Assembly: GCF_009720625.1 (NCBI RefSeq)
Contig: NZ_CP046266.1
Span: 1,435,501-1,499,500, forward strand
Source of the DNA: Metabacillus sediminilitoris
Lineage (GTDB): Bacteria; Bacillota; Bacilli; Bacillales; Bacillaceae
Direction of reading: 5' to 3'
Length of the DNA: 64,000 nucleotides
Position numbers and translations under genes: made by a program. The notes under the pieces are model-generated. The model saw nothing but the letters and a program-made list of their open reading frames with translations. It made no database searches and was not told where the DNA came from. Shown here piece by piece: positions 37,076 to 45,736 of the stretch (within the stretch, counting starts at the first letter, position 1; each line of letters begins with the position of its first letter).

Positions 37076-38434
37076 ATGGGGATATTAACGAAGAAAAAGG
37101 CAGAAAATAATGAGGAAGCTTATACAAAGCAATTAATTGATGAATTAGAAAAAGTTTATCAATGAATGAAAACTATGGAATATCTGGTAATGCATATTTA
37201 CCAGGAAATACTGAACTGGAAAAAATGATTAATAAAGTTTTAGAATTAAAGAATACTCAAGTAAGAGAACAGTTTCTCTTGAATAGTGAATTAATTGAAT
37301 TTGTTACACATATGGATTATGTGAAAGATATGGTAGATAGCATTATTTTGCAAAGCTCAGTAGAAGAAGTGGCTGCTAGCAGTGAAGAGATGAGCGATAC
37401 AATTGAAGAAATAGCCACATATGTACAAACTTCTTTAAACACAACAAATGAAGCGGTATCTATATCGACAGGGTCTATTGAGACGATAAATGAAGCGTTT
37501 AAATATATAAATAAGTCATTTGATGAGATTAAGATCGTTCAGGATAAAATGCAGAAGGTTGTTGATGGCACTAAAGAGATTGATACAGTTGTTAATATAA
37601 TTAACGAAGTGGCAGAGCAGACGAATCTATTATCATTAAATGCTAGTATTGAAGCAGCCAGATCCGGAGAAGCAGGCAGGGGTTTTGCAGTTGTAGCTAA
37701 GGAAATAAAGAAACTGGCAGAAAACACAAAAGATTCCGCGAACTTTATTCGAGATATGGTAAGGAAGCTTAGAGAAGGTGTTTCTGAAGAATCGATTACT
37801 GAAGCTGTCCATGTGTTTACGAAAGGAAAGGAACATATTAATCAAGCAGTCGTTTCCATGGATCAGATGGATGATTCATTGGAAGGTATTGGTTCTGTAT
37901 TCGAAAGTATATCTGCGAATGTGGAGCAACAATCTGCAACAACAGAAGAAGTAACAGCAAGAATAAGTGAAATCAACTATCAGACACTAGCGTTAAGAGA
38001 AGTTTGTATGAAAACAGGTCAAGGAATTTATACAATTAGTACTTTAGCGGAAAAACTATGAAATAAAGCACTTCCATATTTTAAAGATTTTAAGGGGAAT
38101 CAAATGTTAATCCCAGTAGCTGCTGAACATTTATTATGGAAGTGGAAAGCCTATAATGTAGTATGTGGCTTTGTAAAATTGGATGAACATAGTATTGGGG
38201 AACATACATCTTGTACACTCGGTAAATACTTAGAAGAGATAAAACGTTCGAATCCTTCTCATGAACTAATAGCGAAAGTATATGAACCACATAAAAAAGG
38301 TTCATACACTTTCGAAAGAAGTCATCCGTCTAGTGAATAGTGGAAATAGAAGTAATATAGACAATTATTTAAGAGAATTAGATGTTGCTACAGAGGCGTT
38401 ATTGATTGGACTAAAAGAAATGAAAATAGAGTAA
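37076..38434 (+). pseudogene. Soluble chemoreceptor with CZB domain, broken gene
   Basis: Four pieces read as one protein. 37076-37165 encodes MGILTKKKAENNEEAYTKQL to VYQ then a stop. 37162-38061 in another frame encodes the receptor signalling domain, with the hairpin-tip sequence [23 protein letters not shown]. After an in-frame TGA at 38059 the same frame continues into a chemoreceptor zinc-binding (CZB) domain (EHLLWKWKAYN, HTSCTLGKYLE). A one-base shift in a six-A run near 38290 separates the last part (VHTLSKEVIRLVNSGNRSNI to 38434). No membrane segments are present, so the intact protein was cytoplasmic. It could be a real pseudogene or contain sequencing errors. Confidence 0.75.
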
Positions 38435-38583
38435 ATTTGTAGAATTTTTCTCTTAGTTGAGAAAATATTAATCTTAATGATAATAATAAAAATTTCATCA
38501 ATAACAATGAAATAGCTATTGATGAATTTAGGCCATGAGATTTTCTCTTGGTCTCCTTTATTTTCTGATGGATATGATCTCAA

Positions 38584-38590
38584 TGTCGAA
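38584..38590 (+). promoter_or_regulatory. Possible Spo0A box
   Basis: An exact TGTCGAA core lies about 100 bases upstream of the Spo0E-type gene, and TATAAT follows at 38649. A 7-base match is expected several times by chance in 64 kb, so this is only suggestive. Confidence 0.25.
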
Positions 38591-38687
38591 TGAAAGAAAA
38601 TCGCGAAAAAATAAATGTAAGAAACAGTAAAAATTAATTTGTTGATGGTATAATCTAATGGTTAATAGTGTTAATTTGGAGGTTACC

Positions 38688-38933
38688 ATGAATCAGCTTC
38701 AATTAATAAAAGAAATACAGTCCTTACGGGAGTATTTATACATAATAGGGAAAGACACTAGTATTTATTCAAATGGAGAGGTTTTGAAAGTAAGTCAAGA
38801 GTTAGATCAAAAGCTCATCATTTATCAAAAATTAATGGTCATGGATGGTAACAACTCCATGGGGAATGGTCTTAACAACGAAGAAGTTAAAAAAAATCAT
38901 TCATTAGATACATATATAAATTTTTCTCAATAA
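38688..38933 (+). CDS. Spo0E-family aspartyl-phosphate phosphatase
   Basis: An 81-residue protein with the two-helix Spo0E pattern: LIKEIQSLREYLYIIGKDTS, then GEVLKVSQELDQKLIIYQKL, which contains the S-x-x-x-D motif. Family members dephosphorylate Spo0A~P and delay sporulation. I use the ATG at 38688, which has a clear TTGGAGG site; the frame extends 30 bases upstream without one. It lies upstream of the ketoacyl-synthase-like gene and the histidine kinase in the same direction. Confidence 0.85.
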   Translation: MNQLQLIKEIQSLREYLYIIGKDTSIYSNGEVLKVSQELDQKLIIYQKLMVMDGNNSMGNGLNNEEVKKNHSLDTYINFSQ

Positions 38934-38940
38934 AAATTTA

Positions 38941-38990
38941 CTGTGACAAAATACAACCTTCTATATAATTAGTATATAATTCATCAGAAA
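38941..38990 (+). promoter_or_regulatory. Probable promoter of the ketoacyl-synthase/kinase pair
   Basis: GTGACA is followed 15 bases later by TATAAT, and a second TATAAT lies 7 bases beyond the first. This is the only promoter-like sequence between the Spo0E gene and the next gene. Confidence 0.4.
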
Positions 38991-39016
38991 CAGCTTAAGA
39001 GATTAGGGTGGTAGAA

Positions 39017-40225
39017 TTGGAAGATAAAATAGTTGTAACTGGTTATGGGGTAAAAGTCCCGAAAACAAATAGTGTTCAACAATTCATGCATAATTTAAAA
39101 GATGGGGTTTGTTGTTTAAAAGCTGTAACAAATCTTTCACCCGATGGTGAGAAAACAATTATTGGGTATATCGATGAAGGTTTAGAAGAATTTGAGTTTG
39201 ATAAAAAGTATAAACGATTACCGAGGGCTTCACTGCTCGGAATGGCTGCTGGAAGGGAAGCATTAAATCAAGCTGGTTTGCTTAATCTGTCACATGAAAA
39301 AACAGGTCTTTTTATGGGGATTTCAGTAGGTGCAATAGGTGAAAAGGTATTCCAGGAGTCTATTATTCATGTAAATCAAGAACATTATAGAAATATCCCG
39401 ATTACTTTTTCACATTACTCTAATTATCATAGTATTACTGCTGCAATAACTTACGATTTAGGGATTAAAGGAATGACGAAAACAATCTCAACTGGATGCA
39501 CGTCAAGTTTAGAAGCGATTCAGGATGCCATGGTTTATTTAAAGAGTGGTATGATTGATGTGGCTATTGTCGGCGGTACAGATAGTCTTGTAAACAAAAT
39601 GGCTACATATGGTTTTGCAAAAACAAAGTCAATCGCAATGAATCAAGGCTTAGATGACGGTGCAGCACCATTTAATCAAAATAGTAAAGGATTTGCTATT
39701 TCAGAAGGTTCTGGCATGATCATTTTAGAGAGAGAAGAAACAGCATTAAATAGAAATGCTACTATATTAGGTGAAATAGAGAATGTCGTCTCAAATAATG
39801 ATGGGGTTTCTATTTATTCTATTGATGAATCGGGAGATCAAATGGTCCGTGCTTTAAAAGAAGTCATTAGAGAAAGAAAGCCGGATTTTATTAATAGTCA
39901 GGCATTGGGCATACAAGTGAATGATAGAATAGAGGAACGTTGTTCAAACGAATTATTTAATCATCATGTACCATATACTTCCATTAAAGGTATGATTGGG
40001 AATCCATATGGAGCAATCGGAGTATTGCAAGTTATTTCATCTTTGATTAGTATAAAACATGGATTCATTCCTCCAACGATCCGTACAAAAAAACAAGGCT
40101 TTGAAGCGATGAATATTGTAACAGAAACGTTGTTTCAAGAGGTAAATGAAGTAGCCATAACAAATCATGGTCATGGCGGCAATAATGCTTGTGCATATAT
40201 AAAAAGATACCAACATAGTAGGTGA
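39017..40225 (+). CDS. Divergent beta-ketoacyl synthase-like protein
   Basis: A 402-residue thiolase-fold protein of the FabF/KAS II group. The nucleophile-type Cys161 is kept in STGCTSSLEAI, and GFAISEGSGMIILE and NHGHGGNNAC are family-like. Both catalytic histidines are replaced: Gln295 in INSQALGIQVND, where FabF has NAHGTST, and Asn329 in KGMIGNPYGAIG, where FabF has a His. Ordinary decarboxylative condensation is therefore unlikely; acyl binding or another thioester reaction may remain. No ACP or other fatty-acid gene is nearby. A histidine kinase starts seven bases downstream. The start is TTG at 39017 (AGGGTGG site); GTG at 39008 is possible. Confidence 0.8.
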   Translation: MEDKIVVTGYGVKVPKTNSVQQFMHNLKDGVCCLKAVTNLSPDGEKTIIGYIDEGLEEFEFDKKYKRLPRASLLGMAAGREALNQAGLLNLSHEKTGLFMGISVGAIGEKVFQESIIHVNQEHYRNIPITFSHYSNYHSITAAITYDLGIKGMTKTISTGCTSSLEAIQDAMVYLKSGMIDVAIVGGTDSLVNKMATYGFAKTKSIAMNQGLDDGAAPFNQNSKGFAISEGSGMIILEREETALNRNATILGEIENVVSNNDGVSIYSIDESGDQMVRALKEVIRERKPDFINSQALGIQVNDRIEERCSNELFNHHVPYTSIKGMIGNPYGAIGVLQVISSLISIKHGFIPPTIRTKKQGFEAMNIVTETLFQEVNEVAITNHGHGGNNACAYIKRYQHSR

Positions 40226-40232
40226 CATAAAG

Positions 40233-41663
40233 TTGATCATAGCATTTTTAATCGCTATTATTGGAATTATTCCTATCGTATTAGCGATTTCTGTAGTGAA
40301 GATTTATAGAGGTTCTGAACTGGCTGTTCCTTTACTTCTATATATGCTTTCAATTAGTTGTTGGCAATTAGATATTGCCGTTTTATATTTGAAAGGGACT
40401 TTTTCGGAAGAACTTATTTTATGGCTTTTTAAGATTTTTAGAGCTGGTCCGACATTTATGATCCCTTTAGTTTTTTATTTATCATATGCAGCGATAAAAA
40501 AGCATTCTACTAATCTTAAAAACAATTTATTTTATCGCTTTCTGATCATAATATTCAATCGGAAAGTATTAATATTACTAAGTATATGGAGTCTTTTTGT
40601 TTATATCGTCAATATGACTGATTTGGGCATTCGTGGTTTACAAGAAATACAAATTATAAATTCGAATACATATTTTTATTTCCCAGAATATGGCCCTCTT
40701 AAGTCACTGTACTCTTATCACACAAGTAGTTTTATTATGTTTTTAGGTTTTTCCTATATTATTTCGAGAAATCTACAGAATAAATATTTAAAAGATTTTT
40801 TAGCGACATTTTCTTTTTGTTCTTTTTTACTTTTTGTATCAGGATTACTTAACTTTATTCCTGGAACAGGAGCGTTATACAGCAGTTTAGGAGTAATCAT
40901 TTTTTCAGTTATTATTATCTTTGCTTTTCTAAAAATGAACACAGCGATGGTCGTTAATTATAATCGCTTAATAGAGCGTCAGAAAAAACTGGACTATACA
41001 GGAAATTTAACTGCAAGCTTAGTCCATGAGGTTAAAAATTCACTTGTTATCATAATGGGGTATTCAAAATTATTTAGTGAACTACCTTCAATACCGCAGC
41101 AGGGTAAAAAAATGGTTGATATGATCCATAAAGCTGCACGGCAAATTGATAATTTAACATATAATTATACGAAGTTTATCAAACATGAATCCATTGACTA
41201 TAGAATGGCTGACCTAAATGAAATCGTAGAACAATCTATCGAATTATCAGCAGAAATTACAAAAGGAAATGCAGTAGGAGTTTCATTTGAGAGAAAATAT
41301 AAAACATTAAAAGCCTATATTAATGAAACATATATTAAGCAAGTCTTTGTTAACTTAATTAAGAATAGTACGGAAGCTATGCCTAATGAACGTACATTAA
41401 GAACCATAAAAATCACAACAAACATCGATATGGACAAAATCATCATTAATGTCATTGATACGGGAAAAGGAATTCCAATCGAAAATTGGGAATCGATTTT
41501 TGATCCATTTACTTCGAATAAAGAGGAAGGCCTAGGTCTTGGTTTACCATTCGTAAAAAAAATTATTTTTGAACACCGTGGAGATATTAAAGTTGTTGAT
41601 AGTAATCCAAATGGAACACACATACAAATCCTATTGCCACAGTATTCATTTAGTGACTTTTAA
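40233..41663 (+). CDS. Orphan membrane sensor histidine kinase
   Basis: 476 residues. The first about 235 form roughly six or seven membrane helices with short loops, and no PAS, HAMP or large extracellular domain is visible. The kinase core follows: H-box ASLVHEVKNSLVIIMGYSKL with the phospho-accepting His, N-box VNLIKNSTEAMPN, G1 DTGKGIP, F-box FDPFTSNKEEG and G2 GLGLGLPF. This is the sporulation-kinase style core (compare KinB-type kinases). No response regulator is adjacent, so Spo0F is a plausible partner. Start TTG, seven bases after the ketoacyl-synthase-like gene. Confidence 0.88.
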   Translation: MIIAFLIAIIGIIPIVLAISVVKIYRGSELAVPLLLYMLSISCWQLDIAVLYLKGTFSEELILWLFKIFRAGPTFMIPLVFYLSYAAIKKHSTNLKNNLFYRFLIIIFNRKVLILLSIWSLFVYIVNMTDLGIRGLQEIQIINSNTYFYFPEYGPLKSLYSYHTSSFIMFLGFSYIISRNLQNKYLKDFLATFSFCSFLLFVSGLLNFIPGTGALYSSLGVIIFSVIIIFAFLKMNTAMVVNYNRLIERQKKLDYTGNLTASLVHEVKNSLVIIMGYSKLFSELPSIPQQGKKMVDMIHKAARQIDNLTYNYTKFIKHESIDYRMADLNEIVEQSIELSAEITKGNAVGVSFERKYKTLKAYINETYIKQVFVNLIKNSTEAMPNERTLRTIKITTNIDMDKIIINVIDTGKGIPIENWESIFDPFTSNKEEGLGLGLPFVKKIIFEHRGDIKVVDSNPNGTHIQILLPQYSFSDF

Positions 41664-41681
41664 ATAAATCTAAAATGACTG

Positions 41682-41719
41682 AAAACCAAAACCCTTATTT
41701 TAAGGATTTTGGTTTTTTT
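41682..41719 (+). terminator. Terminator after the histidine kinase
   Basis: AAAACCAAAACCCTTA pairs with TAAGGATTTTGGTTTT, followed by more T residues. It closes the ketoacyl-synthase/kinase unit. Confidence 0.88.
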
Positions 41720-42043
41720 AGATATGTATAAAAAACTGGAAGTACATAAAAAAAATAGTCTTTTAAATAGGCGGCATTAGTAAGCATCGTAAATTCTATA
41801 ACAAAAATTAAGACGCGAATTCCTTTTGTGAATTCACGCCTGTAGTATAAGATAATTTTCCTCAATGCACATAGTAAAGTTATATGAAAATGTGTAAATA
41901 TTCTCATGAATATATATGAATCTTTAAAGGAGTCGCAATGAATGTTAATCCAAATAAAGTGGATCCAACAAAATGATCGAGAGAATATAATTCAACATTT
42001 TTGTTAAATCCCGAAGTAATAGGATTTCACATTCAAACAGCTA
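41720..42043. other. Intergenic region, possible gene remnant
   Basis: A good AAAGGAG site precedes an ATG at 41938, but the frame stops after 12 codons (MNVNPNKVDPTK). Reading on in the same frame gives about 30 more codons (SREYNSTFLLNPEVIGFHIQ) before TAA at about 42066. This could be a small broken gene; I do not recognise it. Nothing else is supported. Confidence 0.35.
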
Positions 42044-42223
42044 TCAGTAAGCGTTTTCATATATAACACCTTTAAATTTAATTTTTAAGTTTGAGGCATT
42101 CGTTTTCTTTAAACGATTTATTTGTTCTTTCATACGATTTAATGCGTCTGTCATGCCAGATGCATAAATTTTGTGCTCACTTTTTTCAACTCCAGTATCA
42201 ATTAAAAATACAAATTGTTTCAT
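42044..42223 (-). CDS. Hypothetical small protein (59 aa)
   Basis: The minus-strand ATG at 42223 has an excellent CAAGGAGAATG site. The product starts MKQFVFLIDTGVEKSEHKIY, has a basic helix (NRMKEQINRLKKTNASN) and ends KFKGVIYENAY. It has no membrane segment and no recognised domain. A TTGAAA-17-TTATAC promoter-like sequence lies just upstream, with a cre-like site about 100 bases upstream. Coding is likely; the function is unknown. Confidence 0.6.
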   Translation of the reverse strand: MKQFVFLIDTGVEKSEHKIYASGMTDALNRMKEQINRLKKTNASNLKIKFKGVIYENAY

Positions 42224-42326
42224 CTCGACATTCTCCTTGTATAATAAAATTTTATTTGTTTTTTCAATTATATAATAAGATGATTCAAATATGTATGCGT
42301 TTTCTTCAAAAAATGTGGACAGTTTG

Positions 42327-42340
42327 TGAATGCGTTTTCA
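42327..42340. promoter_or_regulatory. cre-like catabolite-response site
   Basis: TGAATGCGTTTTCA is the exact reverse complement of the cre-like site before the arabinose transporter genes at 44113. It has one mismatch to the usual CcpA consensus. It may regulate the leftward 59-residue gene. Confidence 0.45.
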
Positions 42341-42426
42341 CAATTAAGGTAAATAGTGAAATTATTGATTTTTTTTAAAAAGGCTCTTTTCTAAGGGATT
42401 ATTGCTTTTATAACGAAACTATATAA

Positions 42427-42464
42427 GGTTGATTGAAGTGAGCATCTTCTCGCTGCAATCAACC
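42427..42464. repeat. Long imperfect hairpin, purpose unknown
   Basis: GGTTGATTG pairs with CAATCAACC, and the stem continues with AGTGAG against CTCGCT across a short loop. No T run follows on either strand, and it is not next to a gene end. Confidence 0.5.
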
Positions 42465-42516
42465 ACACCGCACTACTTGGGAAATAGCAACAAAGTTTAC
42501 GAAAACAGCCTAAATA

Positions 42517-42561
42517 AAAAGCTCTCCACAAATTATTTAAACAGCAATTTGGGAGAACTTA
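42517..42561 (-). terminator. Terminator of the small membrane protein gene
   Basis: On the minus strand AAGTTCTCCCAAATT pairs with AATTTGTGGAGAGCTT and is followed by TTTTTATTTA. Confidence 0.8.
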
Positions 42562-42564
42562 AAA

Positions 42565-42750
42565 TTAAAAAAGATAAACCGCAAAGGCAATAACGACAGC
42601 AATTCCAAGAATAATATAAATCCAAGAGAGACGAAATATATTGCCCTTTGTTGCTTGATCGTAATTTTTGTCACCTTTGCCTCCTAAAAAAATGGTACTG
42701 CCAAGGGCTAATATTCCGATAATAAACACTAAAATAATTGCTATTTCCAT
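42565..42750 (-). CDS. Small two-helix membrane protein (61 aa)
   Basis: ATG at 42750 (GTG at 42753 also possible) after AAAGGAGAG. Residues about 3-24 (IAIILVFIIGILALGSTIFL) and 43-61 (WIYIILGIAVVIAFAVYLF) are membrane helices joined by a polar loop (GGKGDKNYDQATKGN). It has a clear terminator. It is monocistronic and I know of no function for this kind of protein. Confidence 0.65.
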   Translation of the reverse strand: MEIAIILVFIIGILALGSTIFLGGKGDKNYDQATKGNIFRLSWIYIILGIAVVIAFAVYLF

Positions 42751-43042
42751 CACGTTCTCTCCTTTATATAATAATAGCTATGCTGTAATCTAAGAAATGA
42801 TTGTGATCATTATATAATATTTTCCTTAATCACAATTTATCTTAATTTAGTGAAATTTTCTATTCTTTATCTTGAAAGGTTTAACGAAAAGTTGGTTGGA
42901 GAAATAGGAAGGGAATGAAAATTCTATGGAGAAAATAATGTCGAAACGGTTGTGCATATGTACCAATCCCCTTTAGGTAGTAGATGTAATGTCAATGCCA
43001 ACACTTGGGATCTACTCGATTAGTTTAAAGGGGATCAATCAC

Positions 43043-43963
43043 TTATTTTTTTATGTCGTACAAAACTCTAGCAATAATATCGTGATTAAAATTCCCAAAG
43101 TTTTTTCCATATAGTGTTAGACCGCCACCGTTTTCATCTGATACGGCAAGTTTAAATTTAATCCCAGATTTTTTATTGAGATTAATATCTGAAATCGTTA
43201 TGTCAGATATACGGCAGCCATCGATAAACGTTCCGTCGTTATTAATCCGCAGTAATTTGGCTAGTCCGTATTGGTTAAGGTGTCCCGGCCACCAGTCTGG
43301 GCTGTTTTTTCCTCTTATATCCCCAAAGTCACCAGGTGAAGTCCAGTAACCTAATTCGATGTTATTAATATAAAAGTAAATATCTGAAGGCCAGTCGTTG
43401 TTATAACCAGGTGCTTCCGAACTTAACTCGAAAATAAATTGCAGCTCTTTAAATTCCTCGGTTTTTTTTAAATAGTTAGGGATTCTGTATTCTAGAAAAC
43501 CTTTTGTTAGCCAAACAATATCTGCATTAATATGTTCGGGATCTGCAAAGTAACGCGGATCATCAAACTCACCAATAATACTGTCTTTGGTTGCTAACCC
43601 GCATGTAGGTTCTACGCGATAATCACAATAATGACCAACTCTTATTTCATATTCGTATGAATGCTCCGGTTCTTTGCTTCGCAATTCAACTGTAAGTGCA
43701 TCTTCATTTAGATAGCACATTTTTTGAATTCCGTGCTTTCCTACTGTTGTTGTAATATCGATTAATCCATTTTCTTCTAGTTTTTTTATGTGCGTTGTAA
43801 CGGCACCGTTTGTTAAATTTAATTTTTCAGCTATATCATTTAAATTTAAACTATCAAACTGTGTTAGGAGATGAAGGATTTCGATCCTCGTTTCAGAACC
43901 TAAAGCTTTAAATAAATTCAATCCTGATCGTAAGTCCTTTATATGAATCAATGAAAATCCCAC
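43043..43963 (-). CDS. ArsR-type transcriptional regulator with sugar-sensor-like C-terminus
   Basis: 306 residues. Residues about 10-95 form a winged helix (LGSETRIEILHLLTQFDSLNLNDIAEKL, TNGAVTTHIKKLEENGLI). The long C-terminal part (YFYINNIELGYWTSPGDFGD, WWPGHLNQYGLAKLL) looks like a beta-sandwich effector domain rather than a metal site; the Cys-Val-Cys motif of metal-sensing ArsR proteins is absent. It is divergent from the arabinan-utilisation genes and probably controls them in response to a sugar. The role is inferred from position. Confidence 0.75.
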   Translation of the reverse strand: MGFSLIHIKDLRSGLNLFKALGSETRIEILHLLTQFDSLNLNDIAEKLNLTNGAVTTHIKKLEENGLIDITTTVGKHGIQKMCYLNEDALTVELRSKEPEHSYEYEIRVGHYCDYRVEPTCGLATKDSIIGEFDDPRYFADPEHINADIVWLTKGFLEYRIPNYLKKTEEFKELQFIFELSSEAPGYNNDWPSDIYFYINNIELGYWTSPGDFGDIRGKNSPDWWPGHLNQYGLAKLLRINNDGTFIDGCRISDITISDINLNKKSGIKFKLAVSDENGGGLTLYGKNFGNFNHDIIARVLYDIKK

Positions 43964-44112
43964 CCTACATTTTACTATTTTAGGTAAGTATAAAATAAAA
44001 AAAAGAATTTTAGAAGGAATTTGTTTTAGAAAGATGTAAAATTAATAATTTTCTCTCGATATTAGGCTAACGTAATTAAAAACTCGATATATATTGGTTA
44101 TTCGCAAAAAAA

Positions 44113-44126
44113 TGAAAACGCATTCA
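44113..44126 (+). promoter_or_regulatory. cre-like CcpA site upstream of the arabinose genes
   Basis: TGAAAACGCATTCA lies 9 bases upstream of the -35 box of the transporter promoter. It matches the CcpA consensus except at one position and suggests catabolite control. Confidence 0.55.
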
Positions 44127-44134
44127 TTTTTCTA

Positions 44135-44163
44135 TTGACATTAAAAATATTCGCAATTATTAT
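44135..44163 (+). promoter_or_regulatory. SigA promoter of the araN-like operon
   Basis: A perfect TTGACA and TATTAT separated by 17 bases, about 125 bases before the araN-like start. Confidence 0.75.
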
Positions 44164-44287
44164 AGGTTTATAAAATGATTTAGCATTATCTAAAACAAAG
44201 AATTTACATAAAAACACAAATAAGGTTGGCTTTAATCCTAATAGGATCAAGCATATATCAAGTTCATATTAATGAAGGGGGAAAAAA

Positions 44288-45595
44288 ATGAAGAAGCATC
44301 TGTTTGTTTTAATTTCTATTATTCTCGTTTTCTCAATGTTTTTAGCAGCTTGTTCTGGCAACAAGGCTTCAACTGATGGTGATAAAGAAAGTGGAGGTAA
44401 AGGAACAAAATTAGAGCTTTGGACTTTTAATGAATTGCATGGCAAGTACTATGATTTTATGGTTAAAGAATGGAATAAAGAAAATCCTGATAAACAAATT
44501 AATTTAACAGCCAATGTATACCCTTATGATGACATGCACAATAAGCTATTAGTTGCTATTCAATCAGGCAAAGGTGCTCCAGATATTGCAGATATTGAAG
44601 TAACAAAGTTTCCGAACTATTTAAAAGGCCAGCCGCAGCTATTACCTTTAAATGATGTAGTAGAACCAGAAAAAGAAAATATCGTTCAATCAAGACTCGA
44701 TATTTATGCGAAAGATGGTAACTACTACGGAATTGATTTTCACGTAGGTGCATCGGTTATTTACTACAACAAAGAAATTTTAGATAAAGCTGGAGTTAAT
44801 CCAGATGACATTAAAACTTGGGATGATTATGCAAAGGCAGGTAAAGTTGTTTTAGAAAAAACAGGTGTGCCAATGACAACATTAGAAACTGCTGATCATT
44901 GGTCACTATGGCCACAAGTTGCACAATTAGAAGGTTCAGATGATTTAATTGACGCGAAAGGTGATCCAAATCTTGATGATCCGAAAATTTTAGAAATCCT
45001 GAAATATCAACAAAATTTAATTGAAGAAGGTATTGCTGTTACGACTCCTGGTAACAATCATCACTCTGAAGAATATTACGGCTTTATGAATAATGGCGGT
45101 GCTGCATCAGTTTGGATGCCGATGTGGTATATGGGAAGATTTACAGATTATATGCCAGATCTTAAAAATAAAATTGTGATCAAACCAATGCCAGCTTGGG
45201 AAGAAGGGGGACCGCGTTCAGCTGGTATGGGTGGAACAGGTACTGCAGTTACGACACAAAGTGAAAACCCAGATTTAGCGAAAGAATTCATTGCTTTTGC
45301 AAAACTTTCAAAAGAAGGAAATATTCAATTGTGGAAACAGCTTGGTTTCGATCCTCCGCGTACTGAGGTATGGGATATGCCTGAATTAAAAGAAGAAAAT
45401 AAATTCACAGAGTATTTCGGCACAGATATTTTCGATACTTTAATAGAAGTAAAAGATGAAATTGAAGGTGTAAATATTAATGAAAATACACCAAAAGTGA
45501 CAGATATTTTGAACACTCAAGTATTATTCCGTACTCTAGTTGATGGAGAAGATCCTGAGAAAGTATTGAAGGAAGCGTCCGAGCAGTTAAAATAA
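44288..45595 (+). CDS. araN: Arabino-oligosaccharide-binding lipoprotein (AraN-like)
   Basis: Extracellular solute-binding lipoprotein of an ABC importer. A signal peptide ends in the lipobox LAAC (residues about 19-22), so Cys22 should be lipidated. The 435-residue body has LELWTFNELHGKYYDFMVKE, NNHHSEEYYGFMNNGGAASV and MPMWYMGRFTDYMPDL, which closely recall B. subtilis AraN. The downstream permeases and GH51 arabinofuranosidase fit uptake of arabinan fragments. No ATPase is encoded here; a shared MsmX-type ATPase elsewhere is expected. Start ATG after GAAGGGGG. Confidence 0.85.
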   Translation: MKKHLFVLISIILVFSMFLAACSGNKASTDGDKESGGKGTKLELWTFNELHGKYYDFMVKEWNKENPDKQINLTANVYPYDDMHNKLLVAIQSGKGAPDIADIEVTKFPNYLKGQPQLLPLNDVVEPEKENIVQSRLDIYAKDGNYYGIDFHVGASVIYYNKEILDKAGVNPDDIKTWDDYAKAGKVVLEKTGVPMTTLETADHWSLWPQVAQLEGSDDLIDAKGDPNLDDPKILEILKYQQNLIEEGIAVTTPGNNHHSEEYYGFMNNGGAASVWMPMWYMGRFTDYMPDLKNKIVIKPMPAWEEGGPRSAGMGGTGTAVTTQSENPDLAKEFIAFAKLSKEGNIQLWKQLGFDPPRTEVWDMPELKEENKFTEYFGTDIFDTLIEVKDEIEGVNINENTPKVTDILNTQVLFRTLVDGEDPEKVLKEASEQLK

Positions 45596-45605
45596 TCAAT
45601 TTTAA

Positions 45606-45692
45606 GGGGCTGACTCAGGGAATGGTCAGACCCCTCACCCTAAGTATATAGATTACATCATGCAAGACCATTATATATTTAGGGTGAGGGTG
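45606..45692 (+). promoter_or_regulatory. Two overlapping hairpins between araN and araP
   Basis: Hairpin A pairs GGGGCTGAC (45606) with GTCAGACCCC (45625-45634). Hairpin B pairs CCCTCACCCTAA (45632-45643) with TTAGGGTGAGGG (45679-45690), extended by TATATA arms. They share the C residues at 45632-45634 and cannot both form fully. No T run follows. They may stabilise the araN mRNA or attenuate the permease genes. Confidence 0.65.
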
Positions 45693-45736
45693 TTAGATCA
45701 AAATGAGTCAACTCGATTACTAGAGGGGAGATTCTG

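Noticed and set aside
41938..42066. Small gene beginning MNVNPNKVDPTK
   Set aside because: A TGA after 12 codons breaks the frame and no homologue is recognised; recorded only as a possible remnant.
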